DNA of 64,000 nucleotides, from positions 2,169,001 to 2,233,000 of the forward strand of contig NC_082405.1 in NCBI RefSeq assembly GCF_004011695.2, given 5' to 3'. The DNA comes from Ascochyta rabiei. Lineage: Eukaryota; Ascomycota; Dothideomycetes; Pleosporales; Didymellaceae. Position numbers and translations under genes: made by a program. The notes under the pieces were generated by a model. That model was not told the DNA's origin, ran no database searches, and saw only the letters and a list, made by a program, of their open reading frames with translations. Each line of letters starts with the position of its first letter. Within the stretch, counting starts at the first letter, position 1. Below are positions 33,545-45,419 of the stretch, in pieces.

Positions 33545-35324
33545 TTATGCTAGGACATCTTCCCGCTCCTTACGACTACCTATAGCACGTTGTGAAGCAT
33601 ACGTCTGAGGATCCGGAGCGGAGCCTTCCTCGAGCGAAAAGTCGATGCTGGTATGTAGATCTTCGTTTGTGCCACACGGTGCGTCGTCTGAGAAGGATTC
33701 CCCTTCGCTGGAGAGCGGTGGCTCGGGCAGAGTAAAACTTACCCTAACATGGTTGGGCTCTTCCAATGCGGATATGACGTTGCTTGCTTGGCCGACCGAG
33801 ATCAAAACGTCGTTTACTTCGTCGTCAGGCTCAACGAAACTAACTCTCTTCTTGCCTGCTCGAGCGCGGCGAAGTCGCTCCGAGGGTGGAAGGGTGTTTC
33901 TATCTTCATCGAACGCTCTTCTACTGAACGCGATACTGACAGGAAGGAGGCTTGTTTTTGGAGGGTCGGCAAAGGTCTGTTCGTATGAGTCCTCTTCTCT
34001 AGCTCTGTCTCGCGTATCTCTTCGGTGTAGAGATGGTGGACTTTCCCCGGCGCTCATACTATAAAAGTCGTCCGAAAGAGTTACATATCTTGCTTCATGA
34101 AAACTGAAATGCCCTGGAAGCTCCTTTTTAAAATTTTGGGGGGCCGGTAAACGTGAACAAGATGAACTGTTGAGGTTTTCATTCGACTTTGAGGCCTGAT
34201 TCCGCTCGAGCGCCTCTCGAAGCCTGGGCGACCGAACTGAAGCGTAGCGGGTAGCAATGTGGCCAACGCTGTATGTACCAGCCACCTCTGATGGCGATTG
34301 GACGAAAACTCGCTGCTCCAGCTTCTCTTCTCTCGGAAATTTACACGGTGATTCAGTTGCATACCTGCGCCCGGTTTGTTTTTGGGCCTTTTAAACTGCG
34401 GTTAGTCTCGTCTTTGCCTTTGATGGAAGCAGATCTTACCTGTCTATTCTCAGTCGCTTGTCTCAACAGTGATGCCGCCTTCTCGCATTCTTGATTCTTT
34501 GCCACTGCTCTCAACCGCAAGTCCTCTCTCGACGCCTTGTTCCTAGCGATCTGTTGGTTCAGATGCTTTTCTTGCTCTTCCGAGGAAATCGATCTGATGG
34601 AGACGGACCTCCTCGGCACCAGTTGCGATGTAATAATCTGCTCTCGCTGATAGGCGTGCAGAACAACCTGCGCCTCCACCATACTTCTCGTGATATGCCC
34701 GCAAGCAAGCCATTCACCCCTCTCGCCATGATGTGGCTTCAATCCGAGGACGTTTCGCACTTCGGCCACACAGATCCAGATACTTGCATCGAATGCTTCG
34801 ACTCCTTCTGAAGTCATGTAAAGCACCCCTTTAGGCACTTTGGGCAGCTCGCCATGTTCAAGCCAGACTGGAACTCTCGCTGAGGACGTATCTATCCACC
34901 CTGCATGCAATCTTGTGGTGTCGATTATCAACTTTGTGGCATGCGGGATATAGATTCCGCTTCTGATCATCTCGGAAGCACAGAATGGAGGTGCTCTCAG
35001 CGCAATCTCTAGCTTATTATTAGTATTGGCTTGCAAGTAATGACAGTGACTCATACCCTCATCTTCAAAAGTCGATATAAAACAAGACTGAGTAGACAAA
35101 GAGTTCTTTTGTTTGAGGTACGAACGAAGGTGATCTTGCGACACATCTTCGCAAGCAAAGTCCAGCTTCGCATGGAAGTCACCCAGTCTGGGCGTAACGA
35201 CTGAGCCATCTTCATGGCCGATTGTGGGGAACGCGACATCATCAACAACGATGTAAAGGTGTTCCGGAAGCTGACATCGTCTAGGAAGTTCTGTCGCTAA
35301 TGAGAAGTTCTGGGATGGATTCAT
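33545..35324 (-). CDS. Hypothetical protein, 559 aa, three exons
   Basis: Exons, in transcription order, are 35324-34440, 34395-34365 (31 nt) and 34308-33545; introns are 44 and 56 nt, GT-AG, and the frame is kept. The N-terminal 210 residues look folded (ELPEHLYIVVDDVAFPTIGHED..., ATKLIIDTTRLHAGWIDTSSARVPVWLEHGELPK). A basic coiled stretch follows (EEQEKHLNQQIARNKASREDLRLRA). The last 250 residues are Ser/Arg/Glu-rich and probably disordered, with KKRVSFVEPDDEVNDV resembling a docking motif (RVSF, as bound by protein phosphatase 1); that reading is inference. No known domain recognised. Confidence 0.7.
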
Positions 35325-36121
35325 TCTGTTATGCCGGCCACTTGATGAAGTTTGGCTTGGTGCAGCTACGGTGGTGCATATTCATTCTGCAACAAAGACG
35401 AGACAAGAACAAACAGGTGTTGTTGGCATATGTGGGCGTGAAAAAAAATTGTACAGATTATTCGGAGCGCCAAAAAATAATTATCTGCGTGAGAGTTCCG
35501 GGTCAAATTTCTTTGTGGGCTCATCTTGTGGTTGTACCAAGATAGACAAACAGCGCGCCAATCATCCAGGTGTTGTAAATTTCACAACATGTAAGCAATA
35601 GGCTTCGACCGAACATTCTTGTTTCTCTCTTTACTGAGCTCTGACTATACGCTTGAAAGCTCGATGTTTATTGTGGATTCTGAATAAATCAGCGTAGCTA
35701 CTCGCACGTACTGTTCGTAGGCCACTCAACCGGTTAATCATAAGAAGGGTCGGACTCTCTGAATAGCCAACTAGGAAGCTTAATCTATAGTACTGTGGAT
35801 CTTTTTATTCGACAAGAAGCGGTGGAACAGATGTTGCACACTTGCGCAGGTTGGGTACTTGTACCAGTAGCGTCACAATAGTCACTCTACAGAGCCTTGC
35901 GTATCTCCATGGGACACAGATATATTTGGTCTCGCTCAAAAAGACCGAACCGAATAAGAAGCTGACGGCTTCGATGTGAGATAAGACGCGAGGTAGAAAT
36001 ACACGCCAATTACACCATAGCATTACACGAAAATGCTAATCTGGCTGCTGCCCGAAAGTCAATCATCGATGCGTGTAACTCAGCCTATCAACTCACAACC
36101 CTGCCCAAAACGCGCAGACCC
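35325..36121. other. 0.8-kb intergenic region
   Basis: Lies between the start of the unknown three-exon gene and the stop of the ferric reductase, both on the minus strand. Mixed composition with an A-rich part at 35440-35480; no gene, repeat or RNA feature recognised. Confidence 0.45.
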
Positions 36122-37981
36122 TCATGAGGAGAATGATTCTTCGAAGAAATCAATACTGCGCAGGCCTACACGGCGCCTTACAGCCGCGCGCACACTGTCG
36201 TTGAAGCGCCCTGGTCCGCAAACTGTAACTACCATGGCACCAACTTGCGCAAGTACTTGCTCGTCCACGATGTCTTGAGGATTGCATCGTTGCGTGTGGA
36301 CATTCACTTGCATGGGCAAACTCAGAGCTTCCACTGCCTGCGGGCTAGATCGCGAAACGTATAGCCGCACTTGGACGATGTCGCCAAAGTCCGGCATTGC
36401 AGCAAGCTCCTCCAACCACGGATGTATCCACTCGACGGAATCAATCGTAGGCATGCACCAGACAAGCACGATCCTTCGGGTAGCTGATGTGCTGTTACTG
36501 TACCCCGCAAGCAGAGGTCGCACAAACGACAGCTGGTGGGTAATGCCTGCGCCTGCGGCAAAAAGAATGACGGTTCCGTATGATTCCATGGAGTGGTGCC
36601 CACCATACGGTCCTTCGATCGCACCCCATAACTCCATTGAACCCGTCTTGGCCTTTGAAGCTCTGTCGTACAGCGAACGAGTCATGCCAGTGCGCGCGCG
36701 TACGATACACGATATCGTGCTGGGTCCGTTCTCGATCTCAAGATCTTCAATGTTTGAAGGTAACTTCTCTTGGTCAAGTCTTGTGTAACCAGAAGATGTG
36801 TGCCAGGCTACCGAGAATGGGTGCACAGCAAAAGGTGCTATTCTTGGCAAGTACACGTAGGTGTGCAACCCAGGGTAATGATTCCACGACCGTGGGGTGG
36901 AGAATGTGACTCGAGTTGCTTCCCCAGGTAAAGCTTCAACGGTGACTCTGGTCCAATTGCGCCGCCTCCACGAAAAGTTGAAGTACAAGATACGCCCGAA
37001 CCTGATCAGAAGTTCCAGCGCTAGTAATGCAATGAAGAGAACTGCCCAAGGAAGCTGTGGTAGAGCGTGTTTTGCCATGTGTAAATACACTCCAGTAATA
37101 GCCACAATGACTCCAAGTCTATGCAAGCTCAGAAAAGTGTCGTAGAAAGCTCGACGGATTGGGCCGAGTGACTGCAGGAGAAGGAATATGAAGGTGACAA
37201 AGGCAGTGAGACCCCATTGATAGGAGACCGAATGTCCAAGAACCCACTTGATGTTGGCCCAACCATCTTGCCCTTTGTACGTAACACGGTATGTGTTGTA
37301 CACAAATGCAGCCACATGTGCTATCGATTCGAGGATCACCAGCCTTGCAGTCCATCGGTGGAAAAGGTTGAAAGTATCATAGCTAATACCGAGAATCCAT
37401 ATGAAAGGGTTGTTTCGAAGAGCAAACAGGACCGTAAAAATTAGATTGAATGCTGCTAGGGCTCCGCATCGGCCCCGAAGCTCTGCGAATCGCTGGTCTG
37501 GTAGCTGTTCCGGCACCGCGAGGCAATATGCGATGTTGCTGGCAACGTAGATTACAATGACCAAAAATTGTGGTCTTGTGGGCAGACCTCCAGCATGCAC
37601 GGTGGAGGTCAATCGGATTTCGCGACTGTGTCGATCGCCCACAAGAGGTGCATACAGGAAGAGTCTTTTCAGCGGGCCCCAGCATGAGTAACGATCCCTT
37701 CTCCAAAAGTTCTGGCTGCGACAAGATGTTATAACAGAGACACGCCTCCTATCATTTCGAAGGTAGACAAAGGTGCGGAGCAGAATCGTAGCGATGACTG
37801 GGGCTAGAATCGTCGCGGTCAAGATATTGACGAAGAGGTAGTTCGCAGGTTGGTCCACTCCCGTAAGCCCGTGACTGAACTTGAATGGGTCTGAATTCGA
37901 GGGTGAGAGATTCGCATGTACGTCGTTGATGTTCGGCTCGACAGATGCTGGCAAATCGCTGGGGTCATTCCATGCATCCAT
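36122..37981 (-). CDS. Ferric-chelate reductase (FRE/NOX-type flavocytochrome), 619 aa
   Basis: This is a single-exon membrane protein that should reduce extracellular ferric iron using cytosolic NADPH, with electrons passing through FAD and two hemes. An N-terminal extracellular stretch is followed by six to seven transmembrane helices. Two His pairs spaced 14 residues apart (HRWTARLVILESIAH and HRLGVIVAITGVYLH) bind the hemes. HPFSVAW is the FAD motif. GAGITHQLSF starts the NADPH-binding part and CGPGRFNDSVRAAVRR ends it. The length is typical for the family. No iron-responsive element can be assigned: the upstream gap has GATA sequences, but these are too short to be evidence. Confidence 0.92.
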   Translation of the reverse strand: MDAWNDPSDLPASVEPNINDVHANLSPSNSDPFKFSHGLTGVDQPANYLFVNILTATILAPVIATILLRTFVYLRNDRRRVSVITSCRSQNFWRRDRYSCWGPLKRLFLYAPLVGDRHSREIRLTSTVHAGGLPTRPQFLVIVIYVASNIAYCLAVPEQLPDQRFAELRGRCGALAAFNLIFTVLFALRNNPFIWILGISYDTFNLFHRWTARLVILESIAHVAAFVYNTYRVTYKGQDGWANIKWVLGHSVSYQWGLTAFVTFIFLLLQSLGPIRRAFYDTFLSLHRLGVIVAITGVYLHMAKHALPQLPWAVLFIALLALELLIRFGRILYFNFSWRRRNWTRVTVEALPGEATRVTFSTPRSWNHYPGLHTYVYLPRIAPFAVHPFSVAWHTSSGYTRLDQEKLPSNIEDLEIENGPSTISCIVRARTGMTRSLYDRASKAKTGSMELWGAIEGPYGGHHSMESYGTVILFAAGAGITHQLSFVRPLLAGYSNSTSATRRIVLVWCMPTIDSVEWIHPWLEELAAMPDFGDIVQVRLYVSRSSPQAVEALSLPMQVNVHTQRCNPQDIVDEQVLAQVGAMVVTVCGPGRFNDSVRAAVRRRVGLRSIDFFEESFSS

Positions 37982-40900
37982 GGTCGGATTTGAAGGCAGT
38001 ATCTCTTCTTCTTCTCTATGCCTGTGACTGTTTCAAAACGCATCAGCTCACTTGCAGAAGATGACAAGTATGTTACTCGCCTTGTCTTGCTGTAGCTTCC
38101 GGACTTGAGGATATTGATCACACCACAACCGGGAGAGGCGATGGCACGCAGGGGTTCTCGTTTTAGAGCCTGCTTGGAAGGAGGTTGTAAGTCTGACTGA
38201 AACTTTGTGATCGAAAGTTCAGCTGAACGTTATTGAATGTATTTTACGTGAGTGTAAAGCGATGTACACAAACGCTGTGTTTTCAACTCTGTTCGTAGAC
38301 CTCGAGTCTAATAAGGGCGAGTGAGGCGCAGAGGGATACTGCGAGGTGTGGTCAAAAGTACGAGCTTGTGGCTTGCTTGTACCATCTCACCTAAGCCAAG
38401 CGTGATATGCAGTCCCAGTCACCAGTAGTATTGAAGGTCTACACAGCCGGACCGTAGGTTCGGCTCTGCCAACACGCGAACATTGCGAGTAGGGCTGATC
38501 AGATCCAAATGGTGCCGCCTGCGTAAGGCACGAGGTTGTTGGGTAAGGCGATGCGAGGCGAGTTTCTGGTGTGTCGAGTGGTACAAACAGCTGACGTGTG
38601 TTGCGGTGGCTGCACGGCAACAACGACGCTCTTGGCCGTCATGTCACACCCTCAAGCAGGGTGCAAAGAGTCGCAGTTCGGTCATCGATACGAGGTACAA
38701 TTTCGGTGGTTTGGTCCGGACGTAATGGTCAGGGAGTCGTCAGGAGCGGTGTATGATATTGCGACTCTCGCAGTGTTGTCAGCGGTTTGGCGTAGTTGCC
38801 CGCTCGCAGCTGACAGCTGGCCAGTTTATTGGGAGGTCCTCAATAGCTTGTAACAGGCTGTCGATCGATTAGCTCAACAGCAACATCTAACAGACATGAG
38901 AAGCACTTGTTGCACGAGCACTGACTCAATTCGACCTCAAGCTTTTCGCACAGATTGTGACTCGTCCACCTTTTTACCGGTGAGAAGTATAGCCTGATCG
39001 CTTGTACCAGATAGCCAACCTCGCCATCATACACGACGCAAAACTGAGCCGTTCGTCCCGGTTTCAGCTGAGGGCAGTGTTGTAATCCACAACCAACAAG
39101 GTGGGCGAACTTCGCTGTAGACTTCGGCCTTCGTATCGCTCCAGAAGTATAGTGCGACGCGGCGCTGTCATCTGCAAGTCCTTGGCTTGTCAACGTGTAC
39201 CGGAGACACCTCAGCTGAAGGATTTCTGCCGCGAGTGGCGTTGCTATCAGTGCCGGTCATTTGACCTGCCGTCTGCGGAACGTGGCCACAGCCCTGAAGC
39301 ACGAGTGCTGTCTTTGTTCGTCACTATTCTTGAGATTCCAAATGCAAATCAGATAGCAATGCATACGACATTGAGGCTGTCCTGAGGTCTTGCAGGGCGA
39401 CTGCACTCCGGCCCCGGGGCAATATCGCACAAGGATCCCCACCGACCGAAGCCGAATCGAGAAGCTGAAAACCAGAGAGTCTTTGGATTTTGTTGTCCTG
39501 CACCGTGATACGGCAGATGTTCGACTTGCGGATTAAAATGGCCATGCTAGAGCGACACTGTCTGACAAAATAGTGGTCTGGATTTCGTTATGGCTGCATG
39601 GTCTGAGTGACCTAAAAAACTAGTACCAACCTCCGCTCAGCATCTTGTCGGCAACTCCGAGCAGAACGATTGTGCAACCTCCAGAATTGGTCGAGGTGAG
39701 CTTGCAGGAGGAGTGAAGACGTTCGATTTAGCTGTAGCTGCTTTACGTAGCGCGTACGTCATCGTCGAATGTGGTAAGAAACAGCCTGCGGAAGAATCGC
39801 ACACCCAACAACCAATCTTGATACTGTCACGGCAAAGTTGCGACCCTGTTACCTCCCTTTTTCATCTACTTCTTTTTCAATATACCAAGTTGCGTAAGCG
39901 AGCTCTGTCAGCTCCATCCGGTTTTGGGTTGACGGCCGCTATAAAAGCGAACAGGGCTTTGGGCATTGTGCCGATGGAGGGCTGTAGACTGCTACAATAA
40001 GCAAAACTATGGTGGACAATTGAAGAGCCAGGCGAGAGTAGGTTACTAGGATGCTAAAAGTTGCCATCGTGAAGCGCATCCTAATCTGTCGACATTCCCA
40101 GAAGGCACGCATGGGTAGTGGATTCTTCGACCAAGGCTCAGCTGCTGTATTGACAGTAACGTCTCAAGAGACGGACCTCCTCGCCATAGCTTGTTGTTGA
40201 ACTTACCTGTCCTGGATGTATCAAGTCCACAGATCGACACGACTATATTCGCAATGGCGTGTCGGAGCGCATCAGACAGTAGTCTGTTGTAGCTGGCTTC
40301 TCTGACTCCTAGAGGTCAAGGTCGCTGCAGCGGTCGTCGAAATCTGCAAACAGCGGTCAACTTGTGTACACCTGTGCCAGCTGTGCTCCAATGCAAGAGA
40401 AGGCTACGCCGTCTGGTGAGGTTGCTGGAGTGACATAGCCTGGCTGAGCCATGGACCGCAGTAGTAGAATCGCACAGAAGTGGTTGCTGCAGCGATGGCC
40501 GGTAAGCAGAGTCGTCCAAATATACCTGACTTGCAGATCCCAAGCTTCTACGTAGGGCATGCAGATGCTGTGCGACGAAAAAATCTGTCAAAGTTGCGAA
40601 GCCATGACCACGATAACCGCAGTAGGCCTGAGCAGAACAAACACCCGTTTGTTCGCCTAGAACGCATGGCTACTACTTCGAGCAAACGGATGTTGACATG
40701 GAAGTCAGCCCAACGCTGCGCAGTGGAACAGATTGCGGTGGACCACAGCGACGCTACCTACTGCTCGATGCTACCTTCAACCTCACCCTACCTTTGTATT
40801 GGATAACGCTATTCGTCTCATTGCTTCTACTGCAAAGATGAATCTCCTTGCCGAGCATATACCCTGGCCCCACTTTCTGAACCCCTCGCTGCACCCTTCG

Positions 40901-41706
40901 TAAGCCTGGAGGAACAGCAAGCCTTGCTTCACCAGGGGTCCACATCAACCTTCATCACCGACGCAACGTCGTCCTCACGCATAAGGCTGCGGGGATGATC
41001 TTTCATCAATCATAAACGTTGGACTTCGGCCTTCATGCAACGGTCTTGAACGGTTGGGCGTTCGTTTCCACCAAACGTGCGACGATGATGGCGTTTCAGG
41101 GGGCGCAGGACGGAAACCGAACGGGCGACCCTGCTGCCTTGTTTGTCGGGAACGCCTTGGTGCCTGCTCACCGGGCCCGGACTGAGCGATGTTCTCGATC
41201 AGCTCTCAGCTTTGCCGGATAGGGAGGGCGTAGTTTCAGAGCTCTTGAACAAACACCGGCAAACACGCTGCCAGGAATCGACGACGCGAAGTGCGATCCT
41301 ACGCGGGACCTCTGCACCCGTAGAGGGCGAGCAAAGATAGTTGTCGAGACCTCAGTAACCACAGACTGGTAACAGGTTGCCTTGCATCTGACCTCAGCTA
41401 CTACGGAGCAGTTTCGTGGCTACGGAAGTGCGCAACCCCGCACACCCTTGCACACCTCGCCAGGCGTTCGACGGCAACTAGCGTGGGGTTGCCCCCTGAA
41501 CATCATATACACCGGTCACCGCAGGTCGCACGACGGCATAAACAATCTTCCTCTTCGACGCCTGGAGCGATCCTTACTTATACAAACGTTGGTTCCCTTA
41601 ATATTGAGCCTTGCATTCAAAGAGCAGCTGTGAACATTAAAAACCACATCAACTTGAACACAATTCGACTTGGTCGACGCTCAGCCCAATTAAATACAAA
41701 GCACTC
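37982..41706. other. 3.7-kb gene-poor region of ordinary base composition
   Basis: No frame longer than 120 codons of plausible quality occurs, and there is no TA-rich RIP signature, tandem array or tRNA. It separates two divergently read genes. It may hold long regulatory sequence, a non-coding transcript, or small multi-exon genes that cannot be joined by eye. Confidence 0.5.
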
Positions 41707-42114
41707 ATGTCTTCTTTCACACAAACACTACACGGCTTACCACAATCACCACGGGCAGAGCACCGAACGCTATCCCGCCTTGCCACGTCATTCGCGATGC
41801 AAGAGCCATCAACACCATCCTCGTCATCAGAGACACTCGCAAGCCAACCACAACGAGCAACACCACCTACACGGCACCACCGCAACCAAGACTCTCTCAT
41901 CTTCATCAACGCGACCATCCCCCTCAGCCCCGCGTCTTCTACCTCAAACGACTCCTCCAGCGACACCTTACTCGACGGCCTGGCGCCGCGAAAACGCAGC
42001 GGCTTCGCGCGCCTGTTCTGCTGCTTTGGGCGTGAAGAGCGCGCGAGGCGGCGGGCGCTGAGAGCCACCCAGTTTGAGAAGGTCGGCGAGAAGTGTCACT
42101 GGTCCGAGTACTGA
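41707..42114 (+). CDS. Small hypothetical protein with a Cys/Arg-rich C-terminus, 135 aa
   Basis: The first 95 residues are Ser/Thr/Pro-rich and probably disordered. The C-terminal 40 residues look conserved and basic: KRSGFARLFCCFGREERARRRALRATQF and then ending EKCHWSEY. The adjacent Cys pair next to Phe and basic residues suggests palmitoylation and membrane attachment, which is inference. ATG 41707 is the first of the frame. No family recognised. The ordered C-terminus supports a real gene over a chance frame. Confidence 0.6.
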   Translation: MSSFTQTLHGLPQSPRAEHRTLSRLATSFAMQEPSTPSSSSETLASQPQRATPPTRHHRNQDSLIFINATIPLSPASSTSNDSSSDTLLDGLAPRKRSGFARLFCCFGREERARRRALRATQFEKVGEKCHWSEY

Positions 42115-43244
42115 GTTGCATGATTGCACATTTGGGCAGCTTCAGCATGGCGATTTTCTAGTGGGTGGAGTCAGCCTATACCTGGTTCGGCTCGTGCACG
42201 CCGTGGTTTCTCTTCTCTCTGTATCTATCTTCCTGGGCTTGTGACTCGGTTTCTTTTCTAGGGCTGCTGCCGACCTTTCTCTTCTGTACGGTTGTTCTAC
42301 AGCGTTGGCGTTGGAGGGTTTTGTTGTTTTACTCGTTTATTTGATGCTATAGCACTAGCTGGATATGCCACCGTACCTGTGTACACACATAGGACACAAT
42401 CACATATATTTTCTCATCAACGAATGAGCGAGCTTGTTTTTGGTGATAGTGAGCTGGCACCATCGTCGTCTCGTCGTGAGTTACACTGAGAGTTTTGAAT
42501 GTCCACTCCTTGAACTTTTATCAGCTTTCGGTAGTAGCAAATGGTTTGAGTAGTTGATCTGCTCATCCTCGACATGTTCGAAGAGGCGTGCTTGACAATA
42601 TCAGCAGTGTACTTCGTGTGGTGTCGTTGGATTGAATGAAGTTTGCAATCAGCTTGCGTGCTAGCTTTGCATGCATTGGAGGTCTGTTTGGGTGTGAGAA
42701 GCGAGAGTGTTGTTAAGGATTCTGAGCGATTGAAAAAGATTTGTGGTCTTGTAAATACTTGTAGGCCAACGAGGCTTTCGCCAGAGGTATCCCAAGTTGT
42801 TTCTTAACATCTGGGGAACTACGCAATGGTGTCCGGTCCTCTGCAACGTAAGGGTAGAATGGGCTGGCTTGAGTCACCAGGTCCACTCATTGGTCGCGAC
42901 TGAGATGCTCGAGAAAGCCGCGTATTTTTATCTCGTGGCGCAGTATAGAGATGGAGCTTGCCGTGTTGGGGGTTTGATTTATTGTGTTGTCGTTTCGCGC
43001 ATATCGATGTATAAGCAACACTCCTCCCGGCTGTCAATTGACCACCGTCGGGCGAAAGGTGGATTGTCGTGGTTGACGTGAGCTGAGGTGGGGCTGACAG
43101 CGCGCCCGTGTCTCCGACCGGCAACAACAGGAGCACTGACGGCTTGGCACTGATGCTCTCATCGCAAATCTCTCGCACTTGCACCATCCTCCATCTGCAT
43201 TGTCCCGCCCAGTCCATCTTCCTCTATACCCCATCCCATCCATC
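42115..43244. other. 1.1-kb intergenic region upstream of MDH
   Basis: The first half is T-rich and holds no convincing frame. The last 150 bases, with pyrimidine-rich blocks and CCATCC repeats, are the likely MDH promoter and leader. Confidence 0.45.
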
Positions 43245-44481
43245 ATGTTCGCTGCCAGGAACGCTTTCGCCCAGGCCCAGCGCCGCGCCTTCTCTGCGTC
43301 GGCCCGCCAGGTACGCCCACGCCCAGCCGCAGCTCCGAGGCGACTCAGCAGCTTTTTGCGAACACGTCGATGGCTCGATGGGTGCCATTGAGCGACTTGT
43401 GCTAACGCAGTCAATTGCAGTCCTCCAAGGTCACCGTCCTCGGTGCCGCCGGTGGCATCGGCCAGCCGCTCTCGCTCCTCCTCAAGCTCAACCCTCGCGT
43501 TAGCAAGCTCTCCCTGTACGACATCCGCCTCGCCCCCGGTAAGCTGGCCCATTGTTGATATACATCGATAACAAGGAACACACTGACACGCACAGGTGTC
43601 GCCGCCGACATTGGCCACATCAACACCAAGAGCGAGGTCACCGGCCACGCTGCCACGCCCTCCGGCCTGGCCGAGGCCCTCAAGGGCGCTGAGATCGTTG
43701 TCATCCCCGCTGGTGTCCCTCGCAAGCCCGGCATGACCCGTGACGACCTGTTCAACACCAACGCCTCCATCGTCCGCGACCTCGCCAAGGCTGCCGCCGA
43801 GCACGCCCCCGAGGCCAACATCCTCATCATCTCCAACCCGGTGCGCACGGCGAATCCCTGCTTGTTTGACCTGCATGCTGACTTGCCCAGGTCAACTCCA
43901 CCGTCCCCATCACCGCCGAGGTCTTCAAGGCCAAGGGCGTCTACAACCCCAAGCGCCTCTTCGGTGTCACCACCCTTGATGTCGTCCGTGCCTCGCGCTT
44001 CATCTCGCAGCTGAAGAACAACGACCCCGCCAGCGAGAACATCACCGTCGTCGGTGGCCACTCGGGCGCGACCATTGTCCCCCTCCTGTCGCAGTCGGGC
44101 TACAACCTGTCTGGCGAGCAGCTCGACAGCTACGTCAAGCGCGTGCAGTTTGGCGGAGACGAGGTTGTCCAGGCCAAGGAGGGCGCTGGATCCGCCACGC
44201 TGTCCATGGCCATGGCCGGTGCCCGCTTCACCGAGTCGCTGCTCAAGGCCGCGCAGGGCCAGAAGAACGTCATCGAGCCCACGTTTGTCGACTCTCCCCT
44301 GTACAAGGACCAGGGCGTCGAGTACTTTGCGTCCAACGTCGAGCTCGGCCCCAACGGTGTCGAGAAGATCCACCCGGTCGGCAAGATCACCGAGTACGAG
44401 CAGAAGCTGCTCGACGCCTGCTTGGCCGACCTCAAGGGCAACATCACCAAGGGTGTCAAGTTCGCCAAGGAGAACCCGTGA
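43245..44481 (+). CDS. MDH1: Malate dehydrogenase, mitochondrial, 339 aa
   Basis: Exons are 43245-43310, 43421-43538, 43596-43840 and 43891-44481; all junctions keep frame. The enzyme interconverts malate and oxaloacetate with NAD in the TCA cycle. The first exon encodes a matrix-targeting presequence rich in Arg, Ala and Ser ([22 protein letters not shown]) that ends at the exon boundary. The NAD loop GAAGGIG is at residues 30-36. Substrate-binding [17 protein letters not shown] and the catalytic His in [16 protein letters not shown] are present. There is no peroxisomal C-terminal signal, which supports the mitochondrial form. A 29-bp tandem repeat lies 50 bases after the stop. Confidence 0.95.
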
Positions 44482-44530
44482 ATGTGATATAGTATGATGT
44501 ATGACAGGGGAAGGAGAGGGTTGTACATTA

Positions 44531-44588
44531 GTAATGAAAGATTATACTCCACTGGAACTGTAATGAAAGGTTGTGCATCACCGGAACT
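44531..44588. repeat. 29-bp tandem duplication after the MDH stop
   Basis: Two units, 44531-44559 and 44560-44588, both start GTAATGAAAG and end GGAACT, and differ at a few positions, mostly transitions. Confidence 0.85.
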
Positions 44589-44861
44589 GCAACTAGACTA
44601 ACGGCTGCTGGAATTGTTATGTGCCTGGTGTTATCAGCGATGCAACTAGAGCGAGCCTTGTTTCGAATCCGAATCTGTACCTTGTCTCTCTTTTACACGC
44701 AAAGACACGCTCTATATTAAATCTTACTTGGTTTTGTTATTATTTTTATCTTCAAACTTCAACTCTCTTCCTATTACATAAGTCGTCTAACTAATAGATA
44801 TATACAGTGTGAGTTCCAGTACCTCTCTGTAAGAACACTGCACCTATCTAGGCGCTGTAGC
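44589..44861. other. TA-rich convergent gap between MDH and CDS1, left part
   Basis: Increasingly T/A-rich sequence leading into a large tandem duplication; no gene recognised. Confidence 0.45.
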
Positions 44862-45350
44862 TAAGGTAGGGCTTTAAGCTAAAGCCTTGCATATTCACAC
44901 ACTTTATACATTTATCTTACTAAAGTTTTTTAAATTATCTTGCTAAGGTTTTTAGAATTGTTCTTCTTCTCTAACTTAGATACTTTTATTATTGTGTAAG
45001 CTACTTATATCAAGGGTATTATGTACGATGCACTTGGAAAAGGAGAGGGAATTCCTGTACACTTTCTCTCTGGCTAAATAAGAAAAAAAAGAGATGTGCT
45101 ACGCTACATACAAGCACTAAATTAGGTAAGGCTTTAAGCTAAAGCCTTACATATTCACATACTTTATGTGTTTATCTTACTAAGTTTTTTGTATTGTTCT
45201 TCTTCTCTAACTTAGATACTTTCATTATTGTGTAAGCTACTTACATCAAGGGTATTATGTACAATGCACTTGGAAAAGGAGAGGGAATCCCTGTACACTT
45301 TCTCTCTAGCTAAACAAGACTGAAAAGAGACGTGCCGCACACAGGCACTA
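44862..45350. repeat. Two-unit, ~260-bp tandem direct repeat, TA-rich, between MDH and CDS1
   Basis: Unit 1 (about 44862-45118) and unit 2 (about 45122-45350) share GCTTTAAGCTAAAGCCTT at 44871 and 45131, TCTAACTTAGATACTTT, and CACTTGGAAAAGGAGAGGGA. Unit 2 lacks about 29 bases. The differences seen are mostly transitions. The source is not identified; it is not the CDS1 or MDH coding end, but it could be old 3' flank. Confidence 0.88.
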
Positions 45351-45419
45351 CACCGAGTGCTGTGGTGCAGTACAGGAACGTGGAGTGTGGAAAGTGGAAT
45401 CTAGCAAGTAGCGCGCCGT

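Noticed and set aside
32604..33608. Frames of 168 and 147 codons downstream of SPF1
   Set aside because: They have Thr/His/Pro or Ser/Cys-rich low-complexity translation, no domain, and lie in simple-sequence DNA.
44640..44690. GTTTCGAATCC resembling a tRNA T-loop
   Set aside because: No matching anticodon arm, acceptor stem or internal promoter box lies at the required spacing.
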